DNA of 64,000 nucleotides, taken from Marseilla massiliensis (GTDB taxonomy: Bacteria; Bacteroidota; Bacteroidia; Bacteroidales; Bacteroidaceae). The notes under the pieces are model-generated. The model worked only from the letters and a program-made list of their open reading frames with translations. It had not been told where the DNA came from and did not search any database. The position numbers and the translations under genes are program-made. This document shows, piece by piece, positions 1-7,581 of this stretch (position 1 is the stretch's first letter; the number at the start of each line of letters is the position of its first letter). The stretch covers positions 62,001 through 126,000 of the forward strand of contig NZ_JACJJL010000007.1 of NCBI RefSeq assembly GCF_016899955.1, given 5' to 3'.

Positions 1-1
1 C

Positions 2-400
2 AGCTATTTCTACGTGGTTGAAGACGACTCGCTGAGCATTATCGACAAGTTCCGACTGCACGGGGCACCATACATTGAGCACCTCACCGGGGGCTCTGCC
101 TTGCACATGAACCTCGAGGAGCACCTGTCGAAGACGCAGTACAGGCAGTTGCTCCGCGTGGCCGCCAAGGAGGGATGCAACTATTTCACGTTCAACATAC
201 CCAACACGATATGCAACGATTGCGGGCATATAGACAAGCGCTACCTGCACGAATGCCCTCACTGCCATTCGACCAACGTTGACTATATGACGCGAATAAT
301 TGGCTACCTGAAGCGCGTGAGCAACTTCTCCGAGGCCCGACAGCAAGAGGCCGGGCGCCGTTTCTATGCCAAGGCGGGGGTTGAGCTTGCCGTCGACTGA
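2..400 (+). CDS. nrdD: Anaerobic ribonucleoside-triphosphate reductase, C-terminal part (5' end outside window)
   Basis: This is the last 132 codons of the oxygen-sensitive class III ribonucleotide reductase, which makes dNTPs from NTPs under anaerobiosis. The frame is open from base 2, so the gene starts upstream of the window. Visible family features are the C-terminal zinc site (NTICNDCG followed by HECPHCHS, two CxxC pairs) and the RIIGYL segment, whose glycine is the expected radical-bearing residue. The product ends shortly after, as in the family. The activase gene nrdG follows 33 bp downstream in the same direction, which supports the call and suggests one transcript. Confidence 0.93.
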   Translation, partial: SYFYVVEDDSLSIIDKFRLHGAPYIEHLTGGSALHMNLEEHLSKTQYRQLLRVAAKEGCNYFTFNIPNTICNDCGHIDKRYLHECPHCHSTNVDYMTRIIGYLKRVSNFSEARQQEAGRRFYAKAGVELAVD

Positions 401-433
401 CTTTGCCAACTGTTTTGAAAATACTGACGGACA

Positions 434-898
434 ATGCTGAAATACGTAAACACAGGCGTAGTGTTCCAGGAAATACCCGACGAGGTGACCTTGGCTGTCA
501 ACCTCTCGGGCTGCCCTTGCCGTTGCCCCGGGTGCCACAGCCGCTATCTGTGGCAGGATGTAGGCACCCCGCTCACTCCGATGGAGCTTGAAAGGATGGT
601 TCGGGCCAATGCGTCGGGGATAACGTGTGTATGCTTCATGGGCGGCGATGCCGACCCGGCTTATGTCGGTGTGCTGGCCCGATATATCAGGCGAGAGCAT
701 CCCGGGCTCAAGGTGGGGTGGTACAGTGGCAGGCAGCGTGTGCCGGCGGTTGTGCGCAAGGCTGACTTCGACTACCTGAAGCTGGGCCCATACATAGCCC
801 ATCTGGGATGCCTCAGGGAGCGCACCACCAACCAGAGGCTGTATAAGAAGGTGGCCGGTGACACCTTTGCCGACATAACCTCGAGGTTCTGGCGCTGA
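434..898 (+). CDS. nrdG: Anaerobic ribonucleoside-triphosphate reductase activating protein
   Basis: A radical-SAM activase of 154 aa that generates the glycyl radical on NrdD using S-adenosylmethionine and a 4Fe-4S cluster. The cluster motif CX3CX2C is visible at Cys27, Cys31 and Cys34 (GCPCRCPGCHS), followed by a conserved FMGGDADP segment near residue 70. The length matches short NrdG proteins. It lies directly downstream of nrdD and ends just before a strong terminator, so the pair appears to form a complete transcription unit end. The start at MLKYVNTG is the first ATG in frame and gives the expected N terminus. Confidence 0.93.
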   Translation: MLKYVNTGVVFQEIPDEVTLAVNLSGCPCRCPGCHSRYLWQDVGTPLTPMELERMVRANASGITCVCFMGGDADPAYVGVLARYIRREHPGLKVGWYSGRQRVPAVVRKADFDYLKLGPYIAHLGCLRERTTNQRLYKKVAGDTFADITSRFWR

Positions 899-944
899 GC
901 CGGGGGAGGCATGCCCCGGAAAAAACGGGGTTTGCCAATGTGGC

Positions 945-990
945 CGTAGGGCAAAGAAACATGCATCCACGTTTCTTTGCCCTACGTTTT
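945..990 (+). terminator. Rho-independent terminator after nrdDG
   Basis: A perfect 16-bp inverted repeat (945-960 with 971-986) has a 10-base loop and is followed by TTTT on the plus strand. It lies 46 bp after the nrdG stop. On the minus strand no T-run follows the stem, so it should act mainly on nrdDG transcription. Confidence 0.85.
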
Positions 991-996
991 GTGTAT

Positions 997-1599
997 TTAA
1001 ATGCTGTCTACATCTACATATCCGTTCATCACGGCATAGATGGTAAGTGCTGAAACGCTCTTTATGCCAAGTTTTTCCATTATGTTTTTGCGGTGCGTAA
1101 TCACTGTGGCAAGCCCAATGTTCAGCCTGTCGGCAATCTCTTTGTTGATGTAACCGCGCACGATTAGGGCCATCACCTCTGTCTCCCTGTCAGACAGCAG
1201 GCCGCGGCTGCTGCCGTGCATGGGCGGCAGGTTGCGCCCCTCGGCATGCGCGCTTTGCTCAAGCGCAAGCAGCGACTTTACAAATTGCCGCTCGGGCAAG
1301 TTGGTGCACAGGCAGTGGAAACCGGCTGGCTGCGACTCGGCCATGGCCGAAGGCGTGAGCACGATGGTCTTGTTGCGCCGTTCGGCAAAGAAGGTGTGGT
1401 TTGACATGAGCACGTTCAGCGCAACGAAATAGTGGTAGTAGAGTTCCGGGCTGTTGGCCATCAGTTCGGTGAACGAGCCGAACGTGTAGGCTTCCATCAC
1501 CGGCACTACATCTTGAAGCATAAACTTCAGCCCAAGCGCGGCTGGCGTGTTGGGGTCGATGATTGCTATCTTTGGCCGGTGGCTGTTGCTTAACTCCAT
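997..1599 (-). CDS. LuxR-family DNA-binding regulator with degenerate receiver-like domain
   Basis: A 200-aa protein with a C-terminal LuxR/GerE helix-turn-helix (about residues 133-195, with LSDRETEVMALIVRGYINKEIA and LATVITHRKNIMEKLGIKS-type segments). The N-terminal 120 residues have the size and starting strand (KIAIIDPN) of a response-regulator receiver. Where a phosphoacceptor aspartate is expected the sequence reads YHYFVALNVLM, without Asp, so phosphorylation is doubtful. No sensor kinase is adjacent. The first ATG is almost at the predicted transcription start. The target genes are unknown. Its role is inferred from the HTH only. Confidence 0.8.
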   Translation of the reverse strand: MELSNSHRPKIAIIDPNTPAALGLKFMLQDVVPVMEAYTFGSFTELMANSPELYYHYFVALNVLMSNHTFFAERRNKTIVLTPSAMAESQPAGFHCLCTNLPERQFVKSLLALEQSAHAEGRNLPPMHGSSRGLLSDRETEVMALIVRGYINKEIADRLNIGLATVITHRKNIMEKLGIKSVSALTIYAVMNGYVDVDSI

Positions 1600-1607
1600 A
1601 TCGTTTG

Positions 1608-1638
1608 CAAAGTTACATTAAAAAAGCCAGTCTGCAAA
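1608..1638 (-). promoter_or_regulatory. Bacteroidota-type promoter of the LuxR-family gene
   Basis: On the minus strand TTTG (1635-1638) is followed after exactly 19 bases by TAACTTTG (1608-1615), the consensus arrangement for the primary sigma factor of this phylum. The start codon is at 1597-1599, so the mRNA would have a leader of only a few bases. Confidence 0.75.
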
Positions 1639-2778
1639 ATCCTGCATTTCATTTTGTTGGTTAGTTTTACTGCAACAGATGTGTTGTTTTTTACCAACCG
1701 CGCACGGCCTTCACCGCTTTCAGTTTGCGGAGCGTCGGCGGGCCGCTACCGTGACGGTTGGGTGCTTGGCTGCAGTGGCTACGGCTGCACGCGCTGTGGG
1801 CTGTTGGCTCGTGCCTGGTGTATTTTGGTTTTATGTTTCTTCCGTGCCTGCGTTTTGCCGGCACTAAAGCCTTGCTGAATCACGTGAAACAGGTGTGAAT
1901 GCCCGATTGACGGTGGGTTTTGCCGGCGTTGTTTCTTTCGTTTGTTTTATTATAACTTGTGCATCACGCCTCCGGGGGTGGCACCGCCGTGCGCTTCGCG
2001 TTGTTTTATGCTGCATCGCTGCTGCCGGAGCCGCATGTCAAACTGCATGCAAATGCAGCTTTGTGGTGGGGCAGCGACAGACGGTCTTGGCTTTGACTAT
2101 ATTTTAAAACGTGCTTTGCCCGGGCCAGAAGCCGTGTTGCCGAAACAACGTTCCGTGGCGTGCTGATATTTATCGCGCCGCATATTTCGCAAAAATGCCG
2201 GTTCCTTGATATGCCACGCCCTCGTGGTTTGGAAACATGTCCTGCCCTTTCTTTCTGCATGTCTTGTGTTTGCATGTAAGCCGCGATTGGCGGAGCAGCC
2301 TCGCTTTGCATTGATAGAAAACGCCGGCAGGCTGCATCTTGCGTAGGCCCTGCCAGCGTTCTGTCTATGGATATTCGCGTTGATTGAAATGCTGTCACAT
2401 TCGTTTTTTGCCACATCGTTGCCTGCCGTGGTGTAGCCAGCAATCCGTTTGCCTTGCATTTCGGCTTGTTCTGCTCTCCCGTTAGGCCCGTTTCAGGCTA
2501 TAAAACGGGCTGTTTTGAATGGCAACGAGGCCCGTATTGCAATATGCTGTCATTCAGTTGGTTATGACATTGGCCCACATCGGCTGTTTAATTGCGATGT
2601 GAATGGCCGGTCAAAGCTGCAAAAGCCATGCCGTGCATTATAATTTCCGATTGTGGTATGGTGGTGCTTCAGGTGATGGCCGGTTAGTATGGCAAGTCAG
2701 GCATGTGGCTGTTGTTTGTTGGTGAGAGCATATTGTTGGTTGAATATGCATTGTTGTGTATAGAGAGGAGTTGCCATA
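1639..2778. other. 1.1-kb intergenic stretch without convincing gene
   Basis: Only short overlapping open frames occur here, with no recognisable domain and no codon pattern like the neighbours (for example about 2006-2459 on the minus strand). It contains one cluster of the palindromic repeat family (2486-2553). No tRNA-like cloverleaf was seen. It may be decayed coding sequence or a long 3' region. Confidence 0.5.
2486..2553. repeat. Palindromic repeat cluster A (core ACGGGCY)
   Basis: Three units related to the core AAACGGGCCGTTT sit within 68 bases. GCCCGTTT (2486-2493) pairs with AAACGGGC (2503-2510), and a third unit with GGCCCGTATTGCAA follows at about 2530-2543. The same unit type recurs at 23.5, 32.6, 44.2 and 59.1 kb. 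Confidence 0.6.
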
Positions 2779-2779
2779 A

Positions 2780-2814
2780 AAAATATCGTCACTGCCCCGT
2801 GCGGGACAGTGACG
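2780..2814 (-). terminator. Rho-independent terminator of the decarboxylase operon
   Basis: An inverted repeat (2787-2798 with 2803-2814, 11 of 12 pairs) is followed on the minus strand by a run of six T. It lies about 30 bp after the beta-subunit stop codon. Confidence 0.82.
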
Positions 2815-2843
2815 ACATGTTGATTTCTCTCTTTGTACGTCTG

Positions 2844-4001
2844 TTACGACAAGAAACCGAGCAGTGCTCCGGCGGCAACAGCCGAGCCAATCACTCCGGC
2901 CACGTTGGGGCCCATGGCGTGCATGAGCAGGAAGTTGTGGCGGTCGTATTCCAAGCCTATGTTGTTGCTTATGCGCGCACTCATTGGCACGGCCGACACG
3001 CCGGCGTTACCTATGAGCGGGTTAAGCTTTTTGTCCTTCGGCAAGAACAGGTTCATCACCTTTACGAAAAGCACTCCGCTGGCAGTGGCAATCATAAACG
3101 AGCACGCTCCGAGTATGAAGATGTAGAGTGTATTGACAGTGAGGAACTCGCTGGCCTGCGTAGAGCATCCTACGGTGAGGCCGAGCAACATCACGATGAT
3201 GTCGTTGAGGGCCGATCCGGCAGTCTTTGCCAGTCGTGTGGTCTTGCCCGACTCCTTTAGCAGGTTGCCAAAGAAGAGCATGCCGAGCAGCGGCAGGCCC
3301 GAGGGCACGATGAACGTTGTGAGCAGCAGTCCGATGATGGGGAAGAGTATGCGCTCTGTCTGGCTCACCTGGCGTGCCGGCTTCATGCGGATGAGGCGCT
3401 CTTTCTTGGTGGTGAGCATGCGCATGAGTGGCGGCTGGATTAGCGGCACGAGCGCCATGTATGAATAGGCACACACGGCAATGGCTCCCATGAGGTTGGG
3501 GCTGAGCTTCGACGATAGGAAGATGGCTGTAGGGCCGTCGGCTCCGCCGATGATTGCTATGCCCGCAGCCTGGTTGGGCTCGAAGCCTAAGCCGAGGGCA
3601 ACCATGTATGCTCCGAAGATGCCGAACTGTGCGGCAGCTCCGATGAGCACCAGCTTGGGGTTGGCTATCAGTGCCGAGAAGTCGGTCATGGCGCCGATGC
3701 CGAGGAACACCAGCGGCGGATACCATCCTTGGCGCACGCCCTGGTAGAATATGTTCAGCACCGAGTTGTCTTCATATAATCCCACCTCGAGGCCGGCGTC
3801 GGCCTTGAAAGGGATGTTGCCTATGATGATTCCCAGTCCGATGGGTATGAGCAACAGGGGCTCAAAGTCTTTCTTTATGGCGAGATATATCAGTATCGCG
3901 CCCACAATAATCATTATGATGTTCCCCGTTGAGGCGTTGACGAAGCCTGTGTATCCGAGGAATTCATTGAAATTTTCTGCTAAGAACTCTGTGAATCCCA
4001 T
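2844..4001 (-). CDS. Sodium ion-translocating decarboxylase, beta subunit (OadB/MmdB/GcdB family)
   Basis: A 385-aa polytopic inner-membrane protein that couples decarboxylation of a carboxybiotin carrier to Na+ export. Family hallmarks include GIGAMTDFSALIANP, the IIGGADGPTAIF loop, and the C-terminal GNAGVSAVPMSAR and MHAMGPNVAGVIGSA segments. It is the last gene of a minus-strand group after the biotin carrier (6-bp gap) and the OadG-like subunit. The substrate (methylmalonyl-CoA, oxaloacetate or other) is set by the alpha subunit, which is absent here. The divergent mutAB genes make methylmalonyl-CoA the likely substrate, but this is inference. Confidence 0.92.
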   Translation of the reverse strand: MGFTEFLAENFNEFLGYTGFVNASTGNIIMIIVGAILIYLAIKKDFEPLLLIPIGLGIIIGNIPFKADAGLEVGLYEDNSVLNIFYQGVRQGWYPPLVFLGIGAMTDFSALIANPKLVLIGAAAQFGIFGAYMVALGLGFEPNQAAGIAIIGGADGPTAIFLSSKLSPNLMGAIAVCAYSYMALVPLIQPPLMRMLTTKKERLIRMKPARQVSQTERILFPIIGLLLTTFIVPSGLPLLGMLFFGNLLKESGKTTRLAKTAGSALNDIIVMLLGLTVGCSTQASEFLTVNTLYIFILGACSFMIATASGVLFVKVMNLFLPKDKKLNPLIGNAGVSAVPMSARISNNIGLEYDRHNFLLMHAMGPNVAGVIGSAVAAGALLGFLS

Positions 4002-4007
4002 AAGTCA

Positions 4008-4469
4008 TCAAGCTATTGTGAGCAGAACGGCACCTTCTAATACCGAGTCGCCCTGGTTAACTAATATTGACGTGACCGTGCCTGAGAACTCTGTCTCGAT
4101 ATTGTTTTGCATCTTCATGGCCTCGAGCACAACTACGGTGTCGCCGTCTTTGACCACGTCGCCTACCTTGACGTTGACCGATGTGATGGTGCCTGGCAGT
4201 GGTGCCTTTACCTGTGAGCCGGTGGCAGAGGCTGCAGGCTGGGCTGCCGCGGCGGCGGGTGCCTGCGATGCGGGTGCCTGCTGGGGAGCCGCCGATGCCT
4301 GTTGGTGCACCTCGGGCTTCTTGCGTATGGCGTGGGCAGGGTTGATGGGCTGCTTGAGCTCTACTTCAAACTTGATGCCGTTGACCTGAACCTTGGCTAC
4401 GTTGCCCTCCAGCTCTTCAATCTCTACATCGTAGTCTACACCTTGTACTTTATATTGAAACTTGTTCAT
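4008..4469 (-). CDS. Biotin carboxyl carrier subunit of the decarboxylase
   Basis: A 153-aa protein carrying a biotin on Lys119 within the classic EAMKM motif (116-120). The layout is an N-terminal small domain (1-50), an Ala/Pro/Gln-rich swinging linker (55-85), and a C-terminal biotinyl/lipoyl fold (86-153) that shuttles CO2 from the carboxyltransferase to the beta subunit. It lies between the OadG-like and beta genes with short spacers and the same strand, so it should be co-transcribed. By sequence alone it could also serve an acyl-CoA carboxylase, but the neighbours favour the Na+ pump. Confidence 0.93.
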   Translation of the reverse strand: MNKFQYKVQGVDYDVEIEELEGNVAKVQVNGIKFEVELKQPINPAHAIRKKPEVHQQASAAPQQAPASQAPAAAAAQPAASATGSQVKAPLPGTITSVNVKVGDVVKDGDTVVVLEAMKMQNNIETEFSGTVTSILVNQGDSVLEGAVLLTIA

Positions 4470-4501
4470 AGTTGCTTGTCTTTAGTTTATTGGGTTATGG
4501 A

Positions 4502-5476
4502 TTATTCATGAAATTGAGTCATCTGGATGTATTCCACGTTCCAGTCCGTGTCTTTTGGCTTGATGGTTATGATGCCGCTTTCAACATCATGGGTGTTGCT
4601 CGTGTATTGCTGGATGGCAAGTGCAATTACAGCAATGTAGGTCTCTTTGTCGATGCCTTTCGACTTGAGGCCGTCTTGCAGCAATACGTTTGTCTTGTGC
4701 CCCAGCTCAACGGTCTTCTCCATCGTCTTTACTCCGGCCTTCAGAGGTTGCATGTTGGCAACTTTCTTGGCTGCGGCACGGTGTTTCATGAACATTCCGA
4801 ACAGCGTGAAGAAGATGCAAAGCAACGCAAGGCAGAAGAACACGATGCCCATGGCAAGCACTGTGATGCCTATTCCGTATGGGTCGTTGCGTTTCAATTT
4901 GGCGATTTTCGTCTCGTCAACCTGTATATAGTTTGATATACCAGGCGTTACGGCGTCAGCCGGCTTGACCTGCCATACAGGCGAACCGTCGTGCTGGCGT
5001 GCGTATGACTGGTTGGCACCCAGTGCCGGAACAGTCACAGAGTCGAGGAGTTGTGTTGCGTTGCCGTTGTAGAGACCAATCCAGGTGGGTTTTTCCGGGT
5101 CGATCTTCACAGAGAGGTGCAGCGTTCCCTTGGCTGGGTTGCTGTTACAGTAAAGCAGCAAGTGTTGGCGTGCGCTAAGGTTTGTGCGTGCATCCCCGTT
5201 GGGAATGATGCTCATGCGCTTGATGCGCTCGGGAACACTCATTTCTGGGTCGAGTACGGACCGGTCTGTTGTCAGGAACATGCCCCTGACATTGTAGGTG
5301 GAGAATGACACATTGGCTATCTCCACCCATGCTTCCCTACGCCCGTATTCGTCCTGTAGGCTTGTTGTGTTGTTGGTCATGACTTCGTTCAGCTTGATGC
5401 TGTTGGACACCTGTCCCAAGGCGCCGGTTGAAGCTGATGTAAGCACTAGGCCTAACAGTAATCCGAACTTGTTCAT
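4502..5476 (-). CDS. OadG-like decarboxylase subunit with N-terminal extracytoplasmic (lamin-tail-like) domain
   Basis: A 324-aa protein with a signal peptide (1-21), an extracytoplasmic beta-rich region of about 155 residues resembling a lamin-tail domain (SIKLNEVMTNN..., ...REAWVEIAN), one strong membrane span (about 201-230), and a cytoplasmic tail (231-324). Classical OadG/gamma subunits are about 80 aa: one span plus a short tail. The span and tail therefore match the gamma subunit, and the N-terminal domain is an addition. Genes for the biotin carrier and beta subunit follow, so it probably anchors the complex. The function of the outer domain is unknown. Confidence 0.75.
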   Translation of the reverse strand: MNKFGLLLGLVLTSASTGALGQVSNSIKLNEVMTNNTTSLQDEYGRREAWVEIANVSFSTYNVRGMFLTTDRSVLDPEMSVPERIKRMSIIPNGDARTNLSARQHLLLYCNSNPAKGTLHLSVKIDPEKPTWIGLYNGNATQLLDSVTVPALGANQSYARQHDGSPVWQVKPADAVTPGISNYIQVDETKIAKLKRNDPYGIGITVLAMGIVFFCLALLCIFFTLFGMFMKHRAAAKKVANMQPLKAGVKTMEKTVELGHKTNVLLQDGLKSKGIDKETYIAVIALAIQQYTSNTHDVESGIITIKPKDTDWNVEYIQMTQFHE

Positions 5477-5524
5477 TTCAGTGTGTGAGTATTATGTTAG
5501 TATTGATATTGTTAGTTCAACCTG

Positions 5525-7213
5525 TCAGATGCCGCAACACAGGAGTATTATCAGCTGTGCGGTGAATATGCGCAGGAACATGCTAAGCGGATAGACCGTA
5601 GAGTAACCCACTGCAGGCGCCTCTTTCGAGCACGACTGGTTGGCATAGGCCAATGCTGGCGGGTCGGTATATGTTCCGGCAATCATGCCCATTATCGTGA
5701 AATAGTTGAATTTGTATTTCAGCCTTGCTATCGTTCCTACTATAAGTATAGGTATCACCGTTATTATGAAGCCAGTGTAAACGTATTTCAGGCCGTCGCC
5801 CCTGACGACAGTGTCCCAGAAACCCTCGCCGGCCTTGATGCCGACGCTGGCAAGGAAGAGCACAAGGCCAATCTCGCGAAGCATGGTGTTGGCGCTGGTG
5901 GTTGTGTATGTCACAAGGTGTACCTTGTAACCGTAGCGCCCTATGAGTATGGCTATGACGAGCGGGCCTCCGGCTATGCCGAGTTTCAGCGGCATGGGCA
6001 TTCCCGGCACTGCAAATGGCAGGCTGCCAAACAATATGCCGACTATGATGCCTATGAATATTGTGGCGATGTTGGGGCTGTCGAGCCGCTTTATCGAGTT
6101 GCCAAGCACGCTTGACACGCGGTTGACAAGGTTCTCGGGGCCAACCACCATGACGCGGTCGCCCACTTGGAGGGCCAGGTGGGGGTTGGCAAACAGGTCC
6201 ATGCCCTGACGTGTGACGCGGGTAACGTTGACGCCGTAGACGGTAGAGAAGTGCATCTGGCCCAGCGTCTTGCCGTTGATTGACGGGCGGGTGACGACGA
6301 TTCGCTTCGATACCATGGGCTGGTCTTGCTTTTCCCATTCAACCTGTTCCTCGGGCCCGATGAATGCCTTTATGGCTTCGGCATCGGCCTCTGCACATAC
6401 TATAAATACTATGTCGCCCAGTTCGAGCGTGGTCTGGCCGTTGGGTATGCTTACATGCCCGTCGTGCAATACGCGGGAACAAACGAAATCGCGGTTCAGG
6501 AAGTCGTGTATCTGCTTTATTGAACGGCCGGCAAGGTATGAGTTTGTCACGCGCAGGTGCATGTTGTGGGGCTTTACGTGTGCATCCTCTTCAGATTCTT
6601 TGTTCAGCACTTCTTCCTCTTTGTCGAGCGATATGTGGCAAATGTATCTCAGAAGTATGGTCGCTCCGATTATTCCCAACACGCCGAGCGGGTAGGCACA
6701 AGCGTAGCCCGACGCTATTTGCGGGGCCTGGCCTTTGGGGAAGACGCTGTCGAGGGCTTCCGTGGCGGCACCAAGCCCGGGGGTGTTGGTCACGGCGCCA
6801 TAGAGCGTTCCGACCATCATGGGCAGGTTCTTGGGGTCGCTCGTGTCGAAGAATATGAAATAACATGCGAACATGACGCCAATGTTCAACAATATGGCCG
6901 CACAAGCGAGCACATTAAGCGTAATGCCGCCTTTTCGGAAACTGGCAAAGAATCCGGGCCCAACTTGTAGTCCTATCATGAAGACGAACAAGATAAGGCC
7001 GAAGTCTTGCAGGAATGTCAGTATGTTGAGTGGGGCTGTCTGGCCTATGTGGCCGGCAACTATGCCCGCAAACAACACGAATGTCACACCGAGCGATATT
7101 CCGCCTACTTTGATTTTGCCGAGGAGTACACCAACAGCAATCACTATAGCATACAGAATAGCTATGTGCGCTACAGACTCGGTGTTAGTGAATAGATTTA
7201 TTAGCCAATCCAT
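5525..7213 (-). CDS. AspT/YidE/YbjL-family transporter with two RCK-C (TrkA_C) domains
   Basis: A 562-aa membrane protein with two hydrophobic halves (about 10-190 and 375-560) and a central cytoplasmic pair of TrkA-C-type domains (about 215-365, with [19 protein letters not shown] and [16 protein letters not shown] segments). This is the layout of the aspartate-alanine exchanger family and the related YidE/YbjL proteins. The substrate is not readable from sequence. It precedes the decarboxylase genes by 48 bp on the same strand, which suggests co-transcription and a possible role in dicarboxylate or organic-acid exchange (inference). Confidence 0.85.
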   Translation of the reverse strand: MDWLINLFTNTESVAHIAILYAIVIAVGVLLGKIKVGGISLGVTFVLFAGIVAGHIGQTAPLNILTFLQDFGLILFVFMIGLQVGPGFFASFRKGGITLNVLACAAILLNIGVMFACYFIFFDTSDPKNLPMMVGTLYGAVTNTPGLGAATEALDSVFPKGQAPQIASGYACAYPLGVLGIIGATILLRYICHISLDKEEEVLNKESEEDAHVKPHNMHLRVTNSYLAGRSIKQIHDFLNRDFVCSRVLHDGHVSIPNGQTTLELGDIVFIVCAEADAEAIKAFIGPEEQVEWEKQDQPMVSKRIVVTRPSINGKTLGQMHFSTVYGVNVTRVTRQGMDLFANPHLALQVGDRVMVVGPENLVNRVSSVLGNSIKRLDSPNIATIFIGIIVGILFGSLPFAVPGMPMPLKLGIAGGPLVIAILIGRYGYKVHLVTYTTTSANTMLREIGLVLFLASVGIKAGEGFWDTVVRGDGLKYVYTGFIITVIPILIVGTIARLKYKFNYFTIMGMIAGTYTDPPALAYANQSCSKEAPAVGYSTVYPLSMFLRIFTAQLIILLCCGI

Positions 7214-7239
7214 GTGGAATATTAATATTATCTAAGTTG

Positions 7240-7247
7240 CAAAATTA
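7240..7247 (-). promoter_or_regulatory. -7 promoter element of the AspT-like/decarboxylase operon
   Basis: TAATTTTG on the minus strand, 27 bp before the transporter start codon, fits TAnnTTTG. A clear -33 TTTG at the usual spacing was not found. Confidence 0.5.
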
Positions 7248-7372
7248 GGTAAAATATTGCGCAAATAACAATTTATGTGTAATTATTTTCTTTTGGCGCT
7301 TGAAGTTTTTGAATTTTTCACGATTGGCAATCTTTTTCTCGTTATATTTTTCAGAAACTCGGATATTCTGTA

Positions 7373-7380
7373 TATCTTTG
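7373..7380 (+). promoter_or_regulatory. -7 promoter element of mutAB
   Basis: TATCTTTG fits TAnnTTTG, with a T-rich stretch about 20 bases upstream. It would place the transcription start near 7385, leaving a leader of nearly 200 bases before mutA. Confidence 0.6.
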
Positions 7381-7384
7381 CATA

Positions 7385-7581
7385 ATGATCGGCTGCGCCC
7401 GGCGCACTGAAGGTGGCGCCGCGACTTGCCAGGCCTGTGGCTCACCATGGCGGTGATGCTGCGCCGGCACGGGCCGGCGCTGGCTAGGGCATGCCTCACC
7501 TGAGGCGGACGGTATTTCAGCTCTGAGAGCTTGACGCGTGACTCAACGATTCAATAACTTATATAATAAATATTGTATTTT
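7385..7581 (+). promoter_or_regulatory. Hairpin-rich 5' leader of mutA (unidentified structured RNA)
   Basis: Six consecutive hairpins can be read. GGCGC/GCGCC lies at 7401-7420, GCCA/TGGC at 7428-7441, and TCACC/GGTGA at 7442-7456. A perfect 8-bp stem GCGCCGGC/GCCGGCGC with loop ACGG is at 7461-7480. GCCTC/GAGGC is at 7493-7506 and AGCTC/GAGCT at 7519-7531. The region is far more GC-rich than the AT-rich sequence on either side and holds no open frame of note. The downstream enzyme needs adenosylcobalamin, so a riboswitch is a natural thought, but I did not find the conserved B12-box. Confidence 0.5.

Noticed and set aside
2006..2459. Overlapping minus-strand open frames of 120-145 codons
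   Set aside because: Both frames overlap each other, have no domain, and show composition unlike the neighbouring genes. No promoter was seen.
2703..3260. Plus-strand open frame of 185 codons
   Set aside because: It lies antisense to the clearly identified decarboxylase beta subunit and reads as His/Glu-rich nonsense typical of a shadow frame.
7385..7581. Cobalamin riboswitch before mutA
   Set aside because: The length and the B12-dependent product are suggestive, but I could not find the conserved B12-box or the GCCACTG core, so only an unidentified structured leader is reported.
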